Made by a program: the position numbers and the translations under genes. This document shows, in pieces, positions 25,435-35,145 of a stretch of DNA of 64,000 nucleotides (position 1 is the stretch's first letter; each line of letters starts with the position of its first letter). The stretch covers positions 52,786-116,785 of the forward strand of contig DISJ01000017.1 in assembly GCA_002421605.1 (NCBI GenBank), in the 5' to 3' direction. The DNA is from Rhodobacteraceae bacterium UBA6213. GTDB lineage: Bacteria > Pseudomonadota > Alphaproteobacteria > Rhodobacterales > Rhodobacteraceae. Below the pieces are notes generated by a model. It ran no database searches. It saw nothing but the letters and a program-made list of their open reading frames with translations, and was not told the DNA's origin.

Positions 25435-26772
25435 TTATACGCCCCGGTATATCTCGACAAGCCGCGCCACAGCCGCCTCGGCGGTCATCTCTTCGCTTGC
25501 GCCGCTGCGTCGATTGGTCAGTTCCACAACGCCCTTGGCCAAACCGCGCGGCCCCACCGTCAGCCGCCAAGGTAGCCCGATCAGATCCATCGTCGCAAAT
25601 TTGGCGCCTGCGCGTTCGTCGCGGTCGTCATAAAGCGGGTCGAGCCCTGCGCGTTTCAGCGCCGCATAAAGTGCGTCGCAGGCGGCATCGGTACCGGTGT
25701 CGCCTTGCTTGAGGTTGACGATACCGGCGTGGAACGGGGTAACGCCCTCGGGCCAGATGATGCCTTTGTCATCGTGGCTTGCCTCGATAATCGCACCCAG
25801 CAAGCGGCTGACGCCAATGCCGTGGCTACCCATTTCAACCGGCACGCGCTCGCCATCGGCGGTCACGACCGTAGCGCCCATCGCGGCAGAATATTTGGTG
25901 CCGAAGTAAAATATCTGACCAACCTCGATGCCGCGCCCGACCCGGCGACGTTCTTCGGGGATTTCTTCGAACAACTCGGCCTTATGGGTCTCGTCGGTGC
26001 GCGCATAAAGCGTGGTGAACTCTTGGCAAATCGCCGCCACCGCCTCGCGGTCATCATAATCGACCTCGCGCGCGCCCAGCTTTAGCTCGGTCACGGCAGA
26101 ATCGTAGAACACTTCGGATTCGCCCGTTGAGGCCAGCACCAGAAACTCGTGCGTATCGTCGCCGCCGATCGGGCCACTATCGGCGCGCATCGGAATCGCA
26201 GTCAGGCCCATGCGCTCGTAGGTGCGCAGGTAGCTGACCATGTGGCGGTTATAGGCATGCAGCGCCGCAGGTTTATCGACGTCGAAGTTATAGCCATCTT
26301 TCATCAGAAACTCGCGCCCGCGCATCACGCCAAAGCGGGGGCGCATCTCGTCACGGAACTTCCACTGGATGTGATACAGCGTCAGCGGCAGGTCTTTGTA
26401 GCTTGAAACATGGCTGCGGAAGATGTCGGTGATCATCTCTTCGTTGGTCGGGCCATATAGCATCTCGCGGCCCTGCCGGTCTTTGATACGCAGCATCTCA
26501 TCGCCGTAATCATCATAGCGCCCGCTTTCGCGCCAGAGGTCCGCCGGTTGCAGCGTCGGCATAAGCAGCGGAATGTGCCCGGCGCGCTGCTGTTCTTCGT
26601 TCACGATCTGCTCGATGCGCCGAAGCACCTTGAGGCCCATCGGCAACCAGGAATAGATCCCGGCGGCCTGCTGCTTGATCATCCCTGCCCGCAACATCAG
26701 ACGGTGCGAGACGATCTGCGCCTCGGCGGGGTTTTCTTTCAGAACGGGCAGAAAATATCGGGTGAGGCGCAT
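25435..26772 (-). CDS. proS: Prolyl-tRNA synthetase (short alphaproteobacterial form)
   Basis: Class II synthetase charging tRNA-Pro. 445 residues: class II core (motif 1 around LPMGLKVLRRIEQIVNEEQ, motif 2 around QWKFRDEMRPRFGVMRGREF, motif 3 GIGVSRLLGAIIEA) and a C-terminal anticodon-binding domain (about 340-440). It lacks the editing insertion of the ~570-residue bacterial form, as is usual in Alphaproteobacteria. Start 26772 (MRLTRYFLPVLKENPAEA) was chosen by homology; the frame is open to 26802. It is divergent from the PerM-type permease gene. Confidence 0.96.
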   Translation of the reverse strand: MRLTRYFLPVLKENPAEAQIVSHRLMLRAGMIKQQAAGIYSWLPMGLKVLRRIEQIVNEEQQRAGHIPLLMPTLQPADLWRESGRYDDYGDEMLRIKDRQGREMLYGPTNEEMITDIFRSHVSSYKDLPLTLYHIQWKFRDEMRPRFGVMRGREFLMKDGYNFDVDKPAALHAYNRHMVSYLRTYERMGLTAIPMRADSGPIGGDDTHEFLVLASTGESEVFYDSAVTELKLGAREVDYDDREAVAAICQEFTTLYARTDETHKAELFEEIPEERRRVGRGIEVGQIFYFGTKYSAAMGATVVTADGERVPVEMGSHGIGVSRLLGAIIEASHDDKGIIWPEGVTPFHAGIVNLKQGDTGTDAACDALYAALKRAGLDPLYDDRDERAGAKFATMDLIGLPWRLTVGPRGLAKGVVELTNRRSGASEEMTAEAAVARLVEIYRGV

Positions 26773-26971
26773 GGCGGACCTTTGACTGATTAGCTGCCGC
26801 ATGGGCTATCCGATCAAGCCTGTTGAGGCAAGGTAGCGCCTTGCACCGCGTGCAAATGCCGAGGGCGGCGGCTAGGACGACAGTTTACGCCCGTTACCAA
26901 CCAGACCTTGCCGCGCACCTTGCGGCAATGCTGCGTTTCAGCGATGTTAGCGCGAGAGAAAAGGAAACCGC

Positions 26972-28054
26972 ATGGCCCTGCCCGTTCGCAATCAACTGAT
27001 CTATTGGAGCATCGCTCTGGTGGTGCTTTTGGCAGTGCTTTGGGGCTTGGGCTCGGTGATCCTGCCGTTTCTTACGGGCGGGGCGCTTGCATATTTCATG
27101 GACCCAGTGGCCGACCGGTTGCAGCGCGCGGGGCTCAACCGGGCCGCCGCGACTACGCTGATTGCTTTTCTACTATCAACCATCTTCGTGGTGATCGGTT
27201 TGCTGGTGCTGCCCTCACTGATCCAGCAGTCGGTGCAACTGGTCGAAACTGCGCCTGCCATCGCCGCCCGCCTACAAGCGTTCCTGACCGAACGCTTTCC
27301 CGGAATCATGGATGAAGGCTCGGTTGTTCGCGACACCCTGACCGCGATCGGCGAGGCAATCAAGGCGCGCGGCGGCGAGTTGGTTCAACGTGTGCTGACG
27401 TCGGCGCTCAGCGTTATCAACGCGCTAATCTTCATTGTTGTGGTGCCGGTGGTGGCCTTCTACATGCTTTTGGACTGGGACCGCATGGTGGCGAAAGTTG
27501 ATGGCTGGCTGCCGCGCGACCACGCTCCGGTGGTGCGCAAGCTGGCGCGCGATATCGACAAGGTGCTGGCAGGCTTTGTGCGCGGCCAAGTTACGGTCTG
27601 CCTGATCCTTGGCACCTATTATGCGGTCTCATTGATGCTGGCCGGGTTGCAGTTCGGGCTGGTGGTGGGCGCCATCGCGGGGGCCATCACCTTCATCCCC
27701 TATGTCGGCGCGTTGATCGGCGGGGCGCTGGCGATCGGCTTGGCGTTGTTTCAGTTCTGGGGGCATTGGGTCAGCATCGCCATTGTGATCGGTATTTTCG
27801 CGCTGGGGCAGTTTTTGGAAGGCAACATCATTTCGCCAAAGCTGGTGGGAAGTTCGGTCGGGCTGCACCCGCTCTGGCTGATCTTTGCGCTTACGGCATT
27901 CGGGTCGGTTTTCGGCTTTGTCGGGATGCTGGTGGCGGTGCCCTTTGCGGCGATGATCGGCGTGTTGGCGCGCTTTGGCATCGAACGTTATCAGCAAAGC
28001 CGACTGTATCAGGGCCAAGAGCACCCCGAGGCGCGCGCCGGTGAGGAAGACTGA
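26972..28054 (+). CDS. AI-2E family transporter (PerM/TqsA-like permease)
   Basis: Inner-membrane protein of 360 residues with about seven to eight helices: three N-terminal (10-95), a soluble stretch (100-145), and a C-terminal block (150-335) containing GAIAGAITFIPYVGALIGGA and EGNIISPKLVGSSVGLHPLW, both diagnostic of the family. Members include the autoinducer-2 exporter TqsA and Na+/H+ antiporters; the substrate here is not known. The ribosome site AAAAGGAAA precedes ATG 26972. The stop codon directly abuts the hdaA start. Confidence 0.93.
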   Translation: MALPVRNQLIYWSIALVVLLAVLWGLGSVILPFLTGGALAYFMDPVADRLQRAGLNRAAATTLIAFLLSTIFVVIGLLVLPSLIQQSVQLVETAPAIAARLQAFLTERFPGIMDEGSVVRDTLTAIGEAIKARGGELVQRVLTSALSVINALIFIVVVPVVAFYMLLDWDRMVAKVDGWLPRDHAPVVRKLARDIDKVLAGFVRGQVTVCLILGTYYAVSLMLAGLQFGLVVGAIAGAITFIPYVGALIGGALAIGLALFQFWGHWVSIAIVIGIFALGQFLEGNIISPKLVGSSVGLHPLWLIFALTAFGSVFGFVGMLVAVPFAAMIGVLARFGIERYQQSRLYQGQEHPEARAGEED

Positions 28055-28729
28055 ATGGCCGGGCAGATGGCCTTTGATCTGCCGCTGCGCGCGGCGCGCG
28101 GGCGTGCGGATTTCTTTATCTCTCCGGCCAATGCGCAGGCGCTTGCGGCGATTGACACACCCGAGGCTTGGCCGCAGGGGCGGTTGCTGCTGCGCGGCCC
28201 GGAAGGTGCTGGCAAATCGCATCTGGCCGGGCTTTGGGCCGAAGCGCAGGGCGCACCCACGGTGTCTGCGGAGGCGTTGCAATGGGCCGACGTGCCGGGG
28301 CTGGTGGCAGCCCGCGCAGTGCTGGTGGAGGATGGCGACGCGATCGGTGGGCAACCGGAGGCCGAGTCCGCGCTGTTTCATCTGCACAATCTCGCCGCGG
28401 CTGAAGGCGCGCTTTTGCTACTGACCGCCACGCGCGCGCCGCGCGACTGGGGGCTAACGCTGCCCGATCTTGCAAGCCGCATGGCGGCATTGCCCCTGGC
28501 ACAAATCGAGGCACCAGACGACGCACTGCTGGCGGCGGTGCTGGTCAAGCTTTTCGCTGACCGGCAGGTATTGGTGTCACCTGCGCTCATCACTTGGTTG
28601 GTAGCCCACATTGACCGCTCGTTGGCCGAAGTGCGCCAAGTTGTGGAAAGGCTCGATGCAGCGGCATTGGCGCTGGGGGTGCCGATCAACCGCCGCCTTG
28701 CGCAGCGGGTGCTGGACAGTGGCACCTGA
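28055..28729 (+). CDS. hdaA: DnaA regulatory inactivator HdaA (DnaA-like ATPase)
   Basis: DnaA-related AAA+ protein of 224 residues that, with the sliding clamp, promotes ATP hydrolysis by DnaA and so limits replication initiation. An N-terminal clamp-binding-like QMAFDLPL (residues 4-11) precedes Walker A GPEGAGKSH (48-56), a Walker B-like ARAVLVEDGD and a C-terminal lid with RSLAEVRQVVERLD. It lacks the DnaA DNA-binding domain IV. ATG 28055 follows the permease stop without a gap; ATG 28067 is an alternative start. Next comes ppk, a set order seen in this bacterial group. Confidence 0.9.
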   Translation: MAGQMAFDLPLRAARGRADFFISPANAQALAAIDTPEAWPQGRLLLRGPEGAGKSHLAGLWAEAQGAPTVSAEALQWADVPGLVAARAVLVEDGDAIGGQPEAESALFHLHNLAAAEGALLLLTATRAPRDWGLTLPDLASRMAALPLAQIEAPDDALLAAVLVKLFADRQVLVSPALITWLVAHIDRSLAEVRQVVERLDAAALALGVPINRRLAQRVLDSGT

Positions 28730-28782
28730 CGGCCTCAGACTGGTGTCACAAAACCGTCGCAAAACCGCATCATAAGCGCACC

Positions 28783-30948
28783 ATGACCCAAGCAGACTTC
28801 CTTCGCAGCCCATTCCCGGCGCCGGTTTCAATGCCCGCCGCCGTGGTGACCGGCCCCTCACGGTTTTTCAACCGAGAGCTGAGCTGGCTTGCCTTCAACT
28901 GGCGGGTGGTCGAAGAGGCCGAAAACCCGCGTGTGCCGCTGTTGGAGCGGCTGCGCTTTCTGTCGATCTCGGCAACTAACCTTGATGAGTTCTACACGGT
29001 GCGCGTGGCAGGCTTGCGCGAGTTGATGCGCGAAGGTAATGCGCTGCCGTCTGACGATGGCCTCAGCCCGGCCCAGCAACTGGTGCTAATCAACGCCGAT
29101 GCGCGCCGCCTGATGCAACATCAGCAGACCGTTTGGAATGCGATCCGCCGCGACATGCAGGCAGCCGGGATCGTGCTGGTAAACCGCGCCAAGCTTACGG
29201 CACGTGATCGCGCGCATCTGGCCGAATACTTTCTCAATAAGGTGTTCCCGGTGCTTTCGCCGCTTGCCATCGACCCGGCGCACCCGTTTCCATTCATTCC
29301 CAACACCGGCTTTTGCCTTGCGCTAGAACTTCGGCGCGAGACGGACGCGCGCCGGTTGCAGGCGCTTTTACCGATTCCGCAGCAAATTGAACGCTTTATC
29401 CGCCTGCCGGGCGAGGCACGGTTTTTGCCGTTGGAAGAATTGCTGATGCTGCACCTCGGCTCGCTGTTTCCGGGCTACCGCGACGTTGGGCACTGTGCGT
29501 TTCGGGTACTGCGCGACAGCGATATCGAGGTCGAAGACGAGGCCGAAGACTTGGTGCGCGAGTTTGAAACCGCGCTGAAACGGCGCCGTCGCGGACAAGT
29601 TATCCGCATGAAGATCACGCCCGGCGCACCCGCCGGGCTGCGCGCACTGGTGATGGAAGAGTTGGGCGTTTCACCCGATGAGGTGGTAGAGGTCAAGGGC
29701 CTCTTGGGCATCGCCGACCTCAAGGAACTGGTGCTGAGCACCCGCCCCGATCTGCTTTGGCCAAGCTTTACCCCGCGCGTGCCCGAACGGGTGCAGGACC
29801 ACGGTGGCGACATGTTTGCGGCGATCCGGCAAAAAGACATGCTGCTGCACCACCCCTATGAAACTTTCGACATGGTGATCCGCTTTCTGACTCAGGCGGC
29901 TGCTGACCCTGATGTGCTGGCGATCAAACAAACGCTCTACCGCACCAGCCGCGACAGCCCGATTGTCACCGCGCTTTGCGAAGCGGCGGAGGCCGGCAAA
30001 TCTGTGACCGCACTGGTGGAACTGAAGGCACGGTTCGATGAGGCTGCCAACATCCGCCAATCACGGCGGCTGGAACGCTCGGGCGCGCATGTCGTTTACG
30101 GCTTTGTGAACTACAAGACGCACGCCAAGATCTCGACCGTGGTGCGGCGCGAGGGTGACAGCCTTGTCACTTATACCCATTACGGCACCGGCAACTATCA
30201 CCCGATCACTGCGCGCATTTATACGGACCTCAGCTTTTTTACCTGTGATGCCGCACTGGGGCGCGACGCGACCAAGGTTTTCAACTACCTTTCAGGCTAC
30301 GTGCAGCCGGATGGCCTTGAAAACCTTGCTATTTCTCCGATCTCGCTAAAGCCGCGGCTGCTGGCCATGATCGCTGCTGAGGCCGAAAAAGCGCGCGCCG
30401 GGCGGCCAGCGCAGATTTGGGCAAAGATGAACAGCCTGATCGAGCCAGAGGTGATCGACGCGCTTTATGCCGCCAGCCGCGCCGGGGTAAAGATCACGCT
30501 AGTGGTGCGCGGCATTTGTGGCCTGCGTCCGGGCATCAAGGGGCTGAGCGAAAACATCCGCGTCAAATCAATCGTCGGGCGTTTTCTGGAACACAGCCGC
30601 ATCGTCTGCTTTGGCAACGGCCATGAATTGCCATCGCGCCACGCGCGGGTGTTCATTTCTTCAGCCGACTGGATGGTGCGCAACTTGACGCGGCGGGTGG
30701 AAACGCTGATCGAAATCACCAACCCCACCGTCCACGCGCAGATTGTCGAGCAGATCATGGCGGCAAACCTTGCCGACGAGGCGCAAAGCTGGGTGCTGCA
30801 AGCGGATGGCCGTTACACGCGCTATCTGCCTGATGGCAAATCTGATTTCTTCTCGTGCCACCGTTTCTTCATGGAAAACCCCTCGCTGTCTGGCCGCGGC
30901 TCGGCTGGGGCCCGCGACGTTCCGCAGCTTGCACATGAGCAGGACTAG
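28783..30948 (+). CDS. ppk: Polyphosphate kinase 1
   Basis: Membrane-associated kinase forming long-chain polyphosphate from ATP. 721 residues: N-terminal helical domain (FFNRELSWLAFNWRVVEEA near residue 27), head domain, and two phospholipase D-like C domains. The autophosphorylated histidine is H447 in NYKTHAKIS, with THYGTGNYHP about 20 residues later. The N-terminus MTQADFLRSPFPAP precedes the conserved region; no strong Shine-Dalgarno is visible. It is followed 48 bases later by ppx, giving the common ppk-ppx pair that sets polyphosphate levels. Confidence 0.97.
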   Translation: MTQADFLRSPFPAPVSMPAAVVTGPSRFFNRELSWLAFNWRVVEEAENPRVPLLERLRFLSISATNLDEFYTVRVAGLRELMREGNALPSDDGLSPAQQLVLINADARRLMQHQQTVWNAIRRDMQAAGIVLVNRAKLTARDRAHLAEYFLNKVFPVLSPLAIDPAHPFPFIPNTGFCLALELRRETDARRLQALLPIPQQIERFIRLPGEARFLPLEELLMLHLGSLFPGYRDVGHCAFRVLRDSDIEVEDEAEDLVREFETALKRRRRGQVIRMKITPGAPAGLRALVMEELGVSPDEVVEVKGLLGIADLKELVLSTRPDLLWPSFTPRVPERVQDHGGDMFAAIRQKDMLLHHPYETFDMVIRFLTQAAADPDVLAIKQTLYRTSRDSPIVTALCEAAEAGKSVTALVELKARFDEAANIRQSRRLERSGAHVVYGFVNYKTHAKISTVVRREGDSLVTYTHYGTGNYHPITARIYTDLSFFTCDAALGRDATKVFNYLSGYVQPDGLENLAISPISLKPRLLAMIAAEAEKARAGRPAQIWAKMNSLIEPEVIDALYAASRAGVKITLVVRGICGLRPGIKGLSENIRVKSIVGRFLEHSRIVCFGNGHELPSRHARVFISSADWMVRNLTRRVETLIEITNPTVHAQIVEQIMAANLADEAQSWVLQADGRYTRYLPDGKSDFFSCHRFFMENPSLSGRGSAGARDVPQLAHEQD

Positions 30949-30996
30949 CGGCTAGGTGTTGGCGCGTGATCGCGCGAACCTGCTCTGGATGGACCG

Positions 30997-32538
30997 ATGA
31001 TTGCAAAATCCGATGCGCATGGCGACGATTGGGAACCCTTTGGTCGCCCCCTGTTTGATGACCCTTCGGTGCGCGCGCTCAGCCGCGTTGGCGTGGTAGA
31101 TGTCGGCTCGAACTCGGTTCGGATGGTGGTGTTTGACGGCGCAGCGCGCAGCCCGGCGTATTTCTACAACGAAAAGGTGATGGCGGGTCTAGGCCAAGGC
31201 ATGGCAGAGACCGGCATGCTCAACCCGCGCGGGCGTGAACGGGCGCTGGCGGCGCTGAAGAGATTCGCAACACTGGCGCGCGACATGGGGGCAGCACCGC
31301 TCAGCTGCGTTGCGACCGCAGCCGTGCGCGATGCCCGCGATGGGGTTGATTTTGCCCGGCAGGTCGAAAAGGAAACCGGGCTTCGGCTTTGGATCATTGA
31401 TGGGCAGGAAGAGGCGCGGCTTTCCGCGCAGGGCGTGCTGCTGGGCTGGCCCGAGGCAGAGGGCCTTGTCTGCGACATGGGCGGCAACTCGATGGAACTA
31501 GCGGTTGTTGCAGATGGTAAAGTTGGGCTGCGCACTTCGGCTCCGATTGGCCCGTTTCAGTTGCAGCAGGTAAAGGGCGGGGTCGAAGGCGCGCAGCGCC
31601 ACATTGCCAATGTGATAGAAGATATGGCCGAGCGGATGGGGCGTACCCATCCGCGTATTTATTTGGTCGGCGGCAGTTGGCGCGCCATCGCGCGGCTCGA
31701 TATGGAACGGCGGCACTATCCGATGACGGTGCTGCACGAATACCGCATGATCCCCGAAGATGCGGTCGCAACCATTGACTGGATCGCGGCCAACGACATC
31801 GACGCGCTACGCTCGCGCACCGGCACCTCGCTTGCGCGGATGGAGTTGGTGCCCTTGGCCAGCATGGTGCTGCGGCAACTGGTGGAAAGCCTCGCCCCTA
31901 AGGAACTTGCCGTATCCTCTTACGGCATCCGTGAGGGCATGCTTTACGAGCAGATGCCCGACCGTCTGCGTCGCCGCGACCCCTTGATCGAGGCATGTCG
32001 CCACGCCGAACGCACCATGGCGCGCACACCGGGATTTGGCAAAAAACTCTTTGCTTTCATCCTGCCGCTATTTGCAGACGCAACGCCCGAACGGATGCGG
32101 CTGGTCCGCGCCGCGTGCCTTTTGCATGACACAACATGGCGCGCGCATCCCGATTACCGCGCCGAATCGTGTTTTGACAATGTCACAAGGGCCAACATGG
32201 CGGCGCTTTCGCACCCAGAGAGGGTGTTTCTGGGGTTGGCGCTATTGCACCGATACAAGAACTCCCGGTCCGGATCGAACCTCGCGCCAATCTTCAAGCT
32301 GCTCGACGAGGATCAGCAGCGTGAGGCAGAGGTGCTGGGAAAAGCGATGCGATTTGGCGCGATGTTCTCGGTCAATGCACCTGAAGATGCAGGGGAACTG
32401 GCGTTGCTGCACAAGCCTGATCGGGTGCAACTCAGCCTGACAAAGCGCGGCACCACGCTGTTCGGCGAGGTCGCCGAGGCGCGCTTTTTGTCGCTTGCGA
32501 GTGCAATGCAAATGCAGGCAGTTACAAAAACGCCTTAA
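30997..32538 (+). CDS. ppx: Exopolyphosphatase / Ppx-GppA phosphatase
   Basis: Hydrolyses terminal phosphate from polyphosphate and/or pppGpp. 513 residues: an actin-like ASKHA fold with phosphate-1 loop VVDVGSNSVRMVVFDG (about 31-46) and phosphate-2 loop VCDMGGNSMEL, then an HD-like C-terminal domain (about 325-500; LHDTTWRAHPDYRAE) of the long Ppx type. The start at 30997 has GGATGG upstream. It follows ppk and overlaps the convergent 32535 gene by 4 bases, the two stop codons meeting in one TTAA. Confidence 0.95.
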   Translation: MIAKSDAHGDDWEPFGRPLFDDPSVRALSRVGVVDVGSNSVRMVVFDGAARSPAYFYNEKVMAGLGQGMAETGMLNPRGRERALAALKRFATLARDMGAAPLSCVATAAVRDARDGVDFARQVEKETGLRLWIIDGQEEARLSAQGVLLGWPEAEGLVCDMGGNSMELAVVADGKVGLRTSAPIGPFQLQQVKGGVEGAQRHIANVIEDMAERMGRTHPRIYLVGGSWRAIARLDMERRHYPMTVLHEYRMIPEDAVATIDWIAANDIDALRSRTGTSLARMELVPLASMVLRQLVESLAPKELAVSSYGIREGMLYEQMPDRLRRRDPLIEACRHAERTMARTPGFGKKLFAFILPLFADATPERMRLVRAACLLHDTTWRAHPDYRAESCFDNVTRANMAALSHPERVFLGLALLHRYKNSRSGSNLAPIFKLLDEDQQREAEVLGKAMRFGAMFSVNAPEDAGELALLHKPDRVQLSLTKRGTTLFGEVAEARFLSLASAMQMQAVTKTP

Positions 32539-32897
32539 AGATCAAGCGACTGCCCGGGTGCTAACGGGCCTTTCAGGGGCGGCGCGTCAAGCTTTCGGCG
32601 CAGCAATATATCGCCGTTCGGAAGCCTCTCGGGCGCCTCGTAATAGCGAAAATCCCCCACCATCGCCAACAACTCGCGCAGCGCCGGTTCCAGCGCCGTC
32701 AACGCATCCTCAAGCCCCTCTTGCACATCGCCAACCTTGGGGCCGACCTCGTCCAGAAACTGGCGCAGCAGCATCTGCGCGCCGCGCTCAATCAGGCTGA
32801 ATCCTTCATCGGCGGGCGCCTCTGGTGGCGACTCGGGGGTTTGCGCAGTAAGCGGGGTGGCAAGCAAAAGCGCGAGGGCGAGGGCTATATATTTCAT
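32535..32897 (-). CDS. Hypothetical exported protein, 120 residues
   Basis: A signal peptide (KYIALALALLLATPLTAQ, cleavage near residue 19) is followed by a Pro/Glu-rich linker and a helical region FSLIERGAQMLLRQFLDEVGP, then RYYEAPERLPNGDILLRRK and a Pro/Leu-rich end. Start 32897 has GGTGAG upstream; the frame is open further but without coding character. It is predicted periplasmic and I see no catalytic motif. I believe similar short exported proteins occur in Rhodobacterales, with no known role. It lies downstream of the nuclease-family gene on the same strand. Confidence 0.78.
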   Translation of the reverse strand: MKYIALALALLLATPLTAQTPESPPEAPADEGFSLIERGAQMLLRQFLDEVGPKVGDVQEGLEDALTALEPALRELLAMVGDFRYYEAPERLPNGDILLRRKLDAPPLKGPLAPGQSLDL

Positions 32898-32938
32898 GCA
32901 CTCACCATAACACGAATCGAACGCGGATTTGAGAGCCT

Positions 32939-33946
32939 TCAGAGCGCCAGATCGACGCTGACCGGAAAATGATCCGAGGCTTGCAGCAGCGCCTCGCGCA
33001 ACTCTGGCGTGCGGTAGCAGACAGGGTCGTCGAACGGGTGCCAAATGCGCCATTTTGGCGTTGTCGCGCACAGCCCCGGCGAAAGCATGATGTAATCAAG
33101 CAGCGCCGTGAAGAACTGCCCCTGTTCGGGCAAATAGAATCGCGCAGAGCTGGGTGCTGCTGCAGTTGGGTGCATCAAAAGCGCATGCGCATGCGGATCG
33201 CGTAGGCGCAGAGGCAGCGGCGATGCCTCACCCAGCACGATCTCGACTCCGGAACGGCCAAACAGGCTTTCAAACTCGTCAATACCAGGGCCGTCGTTGA
33301 AATCACCAAGCACGATCAGATTGTCGCCTGCGGCAAGGTGTTGTTCGACCCGTTCGCGTAGCCAGATACATTGCGCCAGTTGCTTGCGGCGGTTTTCGAT
33401 TGCCAGCCGCTTTTCGGCATCAGGGCTGTTGGCGCCATGGGGCGCCTTCGATTTGATGTGCACACCGATCAGACGCAGACGTTTACCCGACTTTGTCGTT
33501 ACCGCGACTTCTAGCGGCGGTTTGGAAAAACTGACTGTCTCGGCCTCGGCATCAGTGTTTAGGTCGATCCGGTAGCTGCCATCGAAACGCGGCACTGCGT
33601 CGTTCTTTGGGTCATGGCGCGCGCGTAGTACGTCCGGATCATAAAGTAGAGCAATTTCCTGTTGTGTTTCATTCGGATAGCCGATCAGCGCGGATCGGGT
33701 GCGCAACCCGAAATGGTGCGCAAAGCGCTCGAGCATTGGCACCGTCTGGCGGCGGCGGTTATTGTCTGGAGCTTCAATTATCATGATCGCATCGGCATCA
33801 ATCGCGGTAAAAACGATGCCCAGCGCGCCCAACTGTTCGGCCCGTGTGACGCCGTAGCGCGATGATGGCTCAGCGTCTTCCAGCAATTTGCCGCGTCGGT
33901 CGAAAAGGTTGGTAAACCATTCGACGTTGTAGGTAGCAATGCGCAT
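32939..33946 (-). CDS. Endonuclease/exonuclease/phosphatase family hydrolase
   Basis: 335 residues of the DNase I-like fold. The opening RIATYNVEWFTNLFDRRG carries the Asn of motif I, DADAIMIIEAPDNNRR the catalytic Glu, LIGVHIKSKAPHG the Asn/His region, LIVLGDFNDGPG the metal-binding Asp/Asn pair and LQASDHFPVSVDL the C-terminal Asp-His. All catalytic residues are intact. No signal peptide, so it is cytoplasmic; the substrate (nucleic acid, sugar phosphate or lipid) is open. Its start directly abuts the stop of the TerB-DnaJ gene. Confidence 0.92.
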   Translation of the reverse strand: MRIATYNVEWFTNLFDRRGKLLEDAEPSSRYGVTRAEQLGALGIVFTAIDADAIMIIEAPDNNRRRQTVPMLERFAHHFGLRTRSALIGYPNETQQEIALLYDPDVLRARHDPKNDAVPRFDGSYRIDLNTDAEAETVSFSKPPLEVAVTTKSGKRLRLIGVHIKSKAPHGANSPDAEKRLAIENRRKQLAQCIWLRERVEQHLAAGDNLIVLGDFNDGPGIDEFESLFGRSGVEIVLGEASPLPLRLRDPHAHALLMHPTAAAPSSARFYLPEQGQFFTALLDYIMLSPGLCATTPKWRIWHPFDDPVCYRTPELREALLQASDHFPVSVDLAL

Positions 33947-34642
33947 TCAGGCGCCCCGAGCGCCCGAAATTACCTCCCAGGCGCGGTTGATGGCAACCAG
34001 CCGATGTTCGGCCAGCTTGACTGCCTCGGGTGGCAAGCCGCGGGCCTGCGCACGGTCAGGGTGGGTTTCGCGCACCAAGGCGCGCCATGCGGCCCGCACA
34101 TCAGGCAGTGGCGTGCCGGGTGCTACACCCAGCACCATCCAAGGATCAGGCTCGGCACCTGGCACCAACCGCGCCCGGATCGAGCTAAAGCACGCATCCG
34201 AAAGGCCAAACACGCGCGCCACCTCGGTTAGAAACGCATCTTCCGAAGGGTGATAGTCTCCATCGGCCAACGCGATCACGAACAGCCCTTCTAGCAGGTC
34301 TTTCAGAACCTCTGCGCCGGGGCCAAACATCTTGGCGATCCGATGCGCCCAAGCATCGAACCCGGCCACGTCCGAGCGCGCAAGGTTGAACACCCGCGCC
34401 GCGTTACCCTCTTCATTGGGAGGAATGGTGAATACTTGCCGAAAGGCCGCAACCTCGTCGCGCGTCACCTGCCCGTCGGCCTTGGCCAGCTTGGCACCCA
34501 GCGCGATGATTGCGATAGTGAAGGCAACCGAGCGTTCAGGCGGGCTGCGCAGCCGCTCGAACGCCACCGCAAGCCCTTCGCCCCGCGCCAGCGACGCGAC
34601 GGCCTCGGTTATTCGGGTCCAGAGCGAGATGGGCGTGTCCAT
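33947..34642 (-). CDS. TerB-like plus DnaJ-domain protein (DjlA-type)
   Basis: 231 residues. An N-terminal TerB-like helical domain (about 35-145; ALGAKLAKADGQVTRDEV and FVIALADGDYHPSEDAF are the paired acidic metal-binding motifs of the family) joined to a C-terminal J domain (about 165-231) with the intact HPD tripeptide in THPDRAQARG. This is the DjlA arrangement, but without the N-terminal membrane helix, so it probably acts as a cytoplasmic DnaK co-chaperone. The gene is directly upstream of the nuclease-family gene with no gap, suggesting one transcript. Confidence 0.92.
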   Translation of the reverse strand: MDTPISLWTRITEAVASLARGEGLAVAFERLRSPPERSVAFTIAIIALGAKLAKADGQVTRDEVAAFRQVFTIPPNEEGNAARVFNLARSDVAGFDAWAHRIAKMFGPGAEVLKDLLEGLFVIALADGDYHPSEDAFLTEVARVFGLSDACFSSIRARLVPGAEPDPWMVLGVAPGTPLPDVRAAWRALVRETHPDRAQARGLPPEAVKLAEHRLVAINRAWEVISGARGA

Positions 34643-34659
34643 TCGGGAATTCTACTCTT

Positions 34660-35145
34660 TCACAGTGTCTTTTGCATCAGCACAAGATCAAGCCAGCGAC
34701 CGAATTTGCGCCCGGTTTCGGGCATTCTACCCGTTTCAACAAAGCCGATGCTCGCGTGAAACGCCAGTCCTGCCGTGTTTTCGGCCGAAATGCCCGCCAC
34801 CAGCACGTGGCACCCCGCTGCCTTCGCGTGCGCCTCAAGTGCGGCCATCAGCGCGCGCCCAAGCCCGCGCCCGTTCGCCTCGGGCGCCAGAACGATCGTA
34901 TGCTCCATCGCCTGCGCATAGCCGTTTCCGCCTCGAAACTGGGTGTAGGTGGCCAGCCCCATCACCAGCCCGCCCACTTCGGCCACCAGAAACTCATGCC
35001 CGGCGGCGCGGCGGGTGGCGATCATTTCGCTCAAACCAGCCTCGGTCTTTTGCTCGCTGGAAAAGGTCACCGTGGTGTCACGGATCATCGGGTTCCAAAA
35101 AGCCATGATCCGCGCAATATCGCGCGGCTCGGCTGGGCGGATCAT
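34660..35145 (-). CDS. GNAT N-acetyltransferase (phosphinothricin acetyltransferase-like)
   Basis: 161 residues, single GNAT domain. The order MIRPAEPRDIARIMAFWNP, AMEHTIVLAPEANGRGLG (acetyl-CoA pyrophosphate loop, Q/RxxGxG/A type) and AFHASIGFVETGRMPETGRK matches the Pat/Bar and MddA (methionine sulfoximine/sulfone) acetyltransferases. Physiological substrates of such proteins are usually toxic amino-acid analogues; the specificity here is unknown. It overlaps the VOC gene by 4 bases at its start, so the two are coupled. Confidence 0.9.
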   Translation of the reverse strand: MIRPAEPRDIARIMAFWNPMIRDTTVTFSSEQKTEAGLSEMIATRRAAGHEFLVAEVGGLVMGLATYTQFRGGNGYAQAMEHTIVLAPEANGRGLGRALMAALEAHAKAAGCHVLVAGISAENTAGLAFHASIGFVETGRMPETGRKFGRWLDLVLMQKTL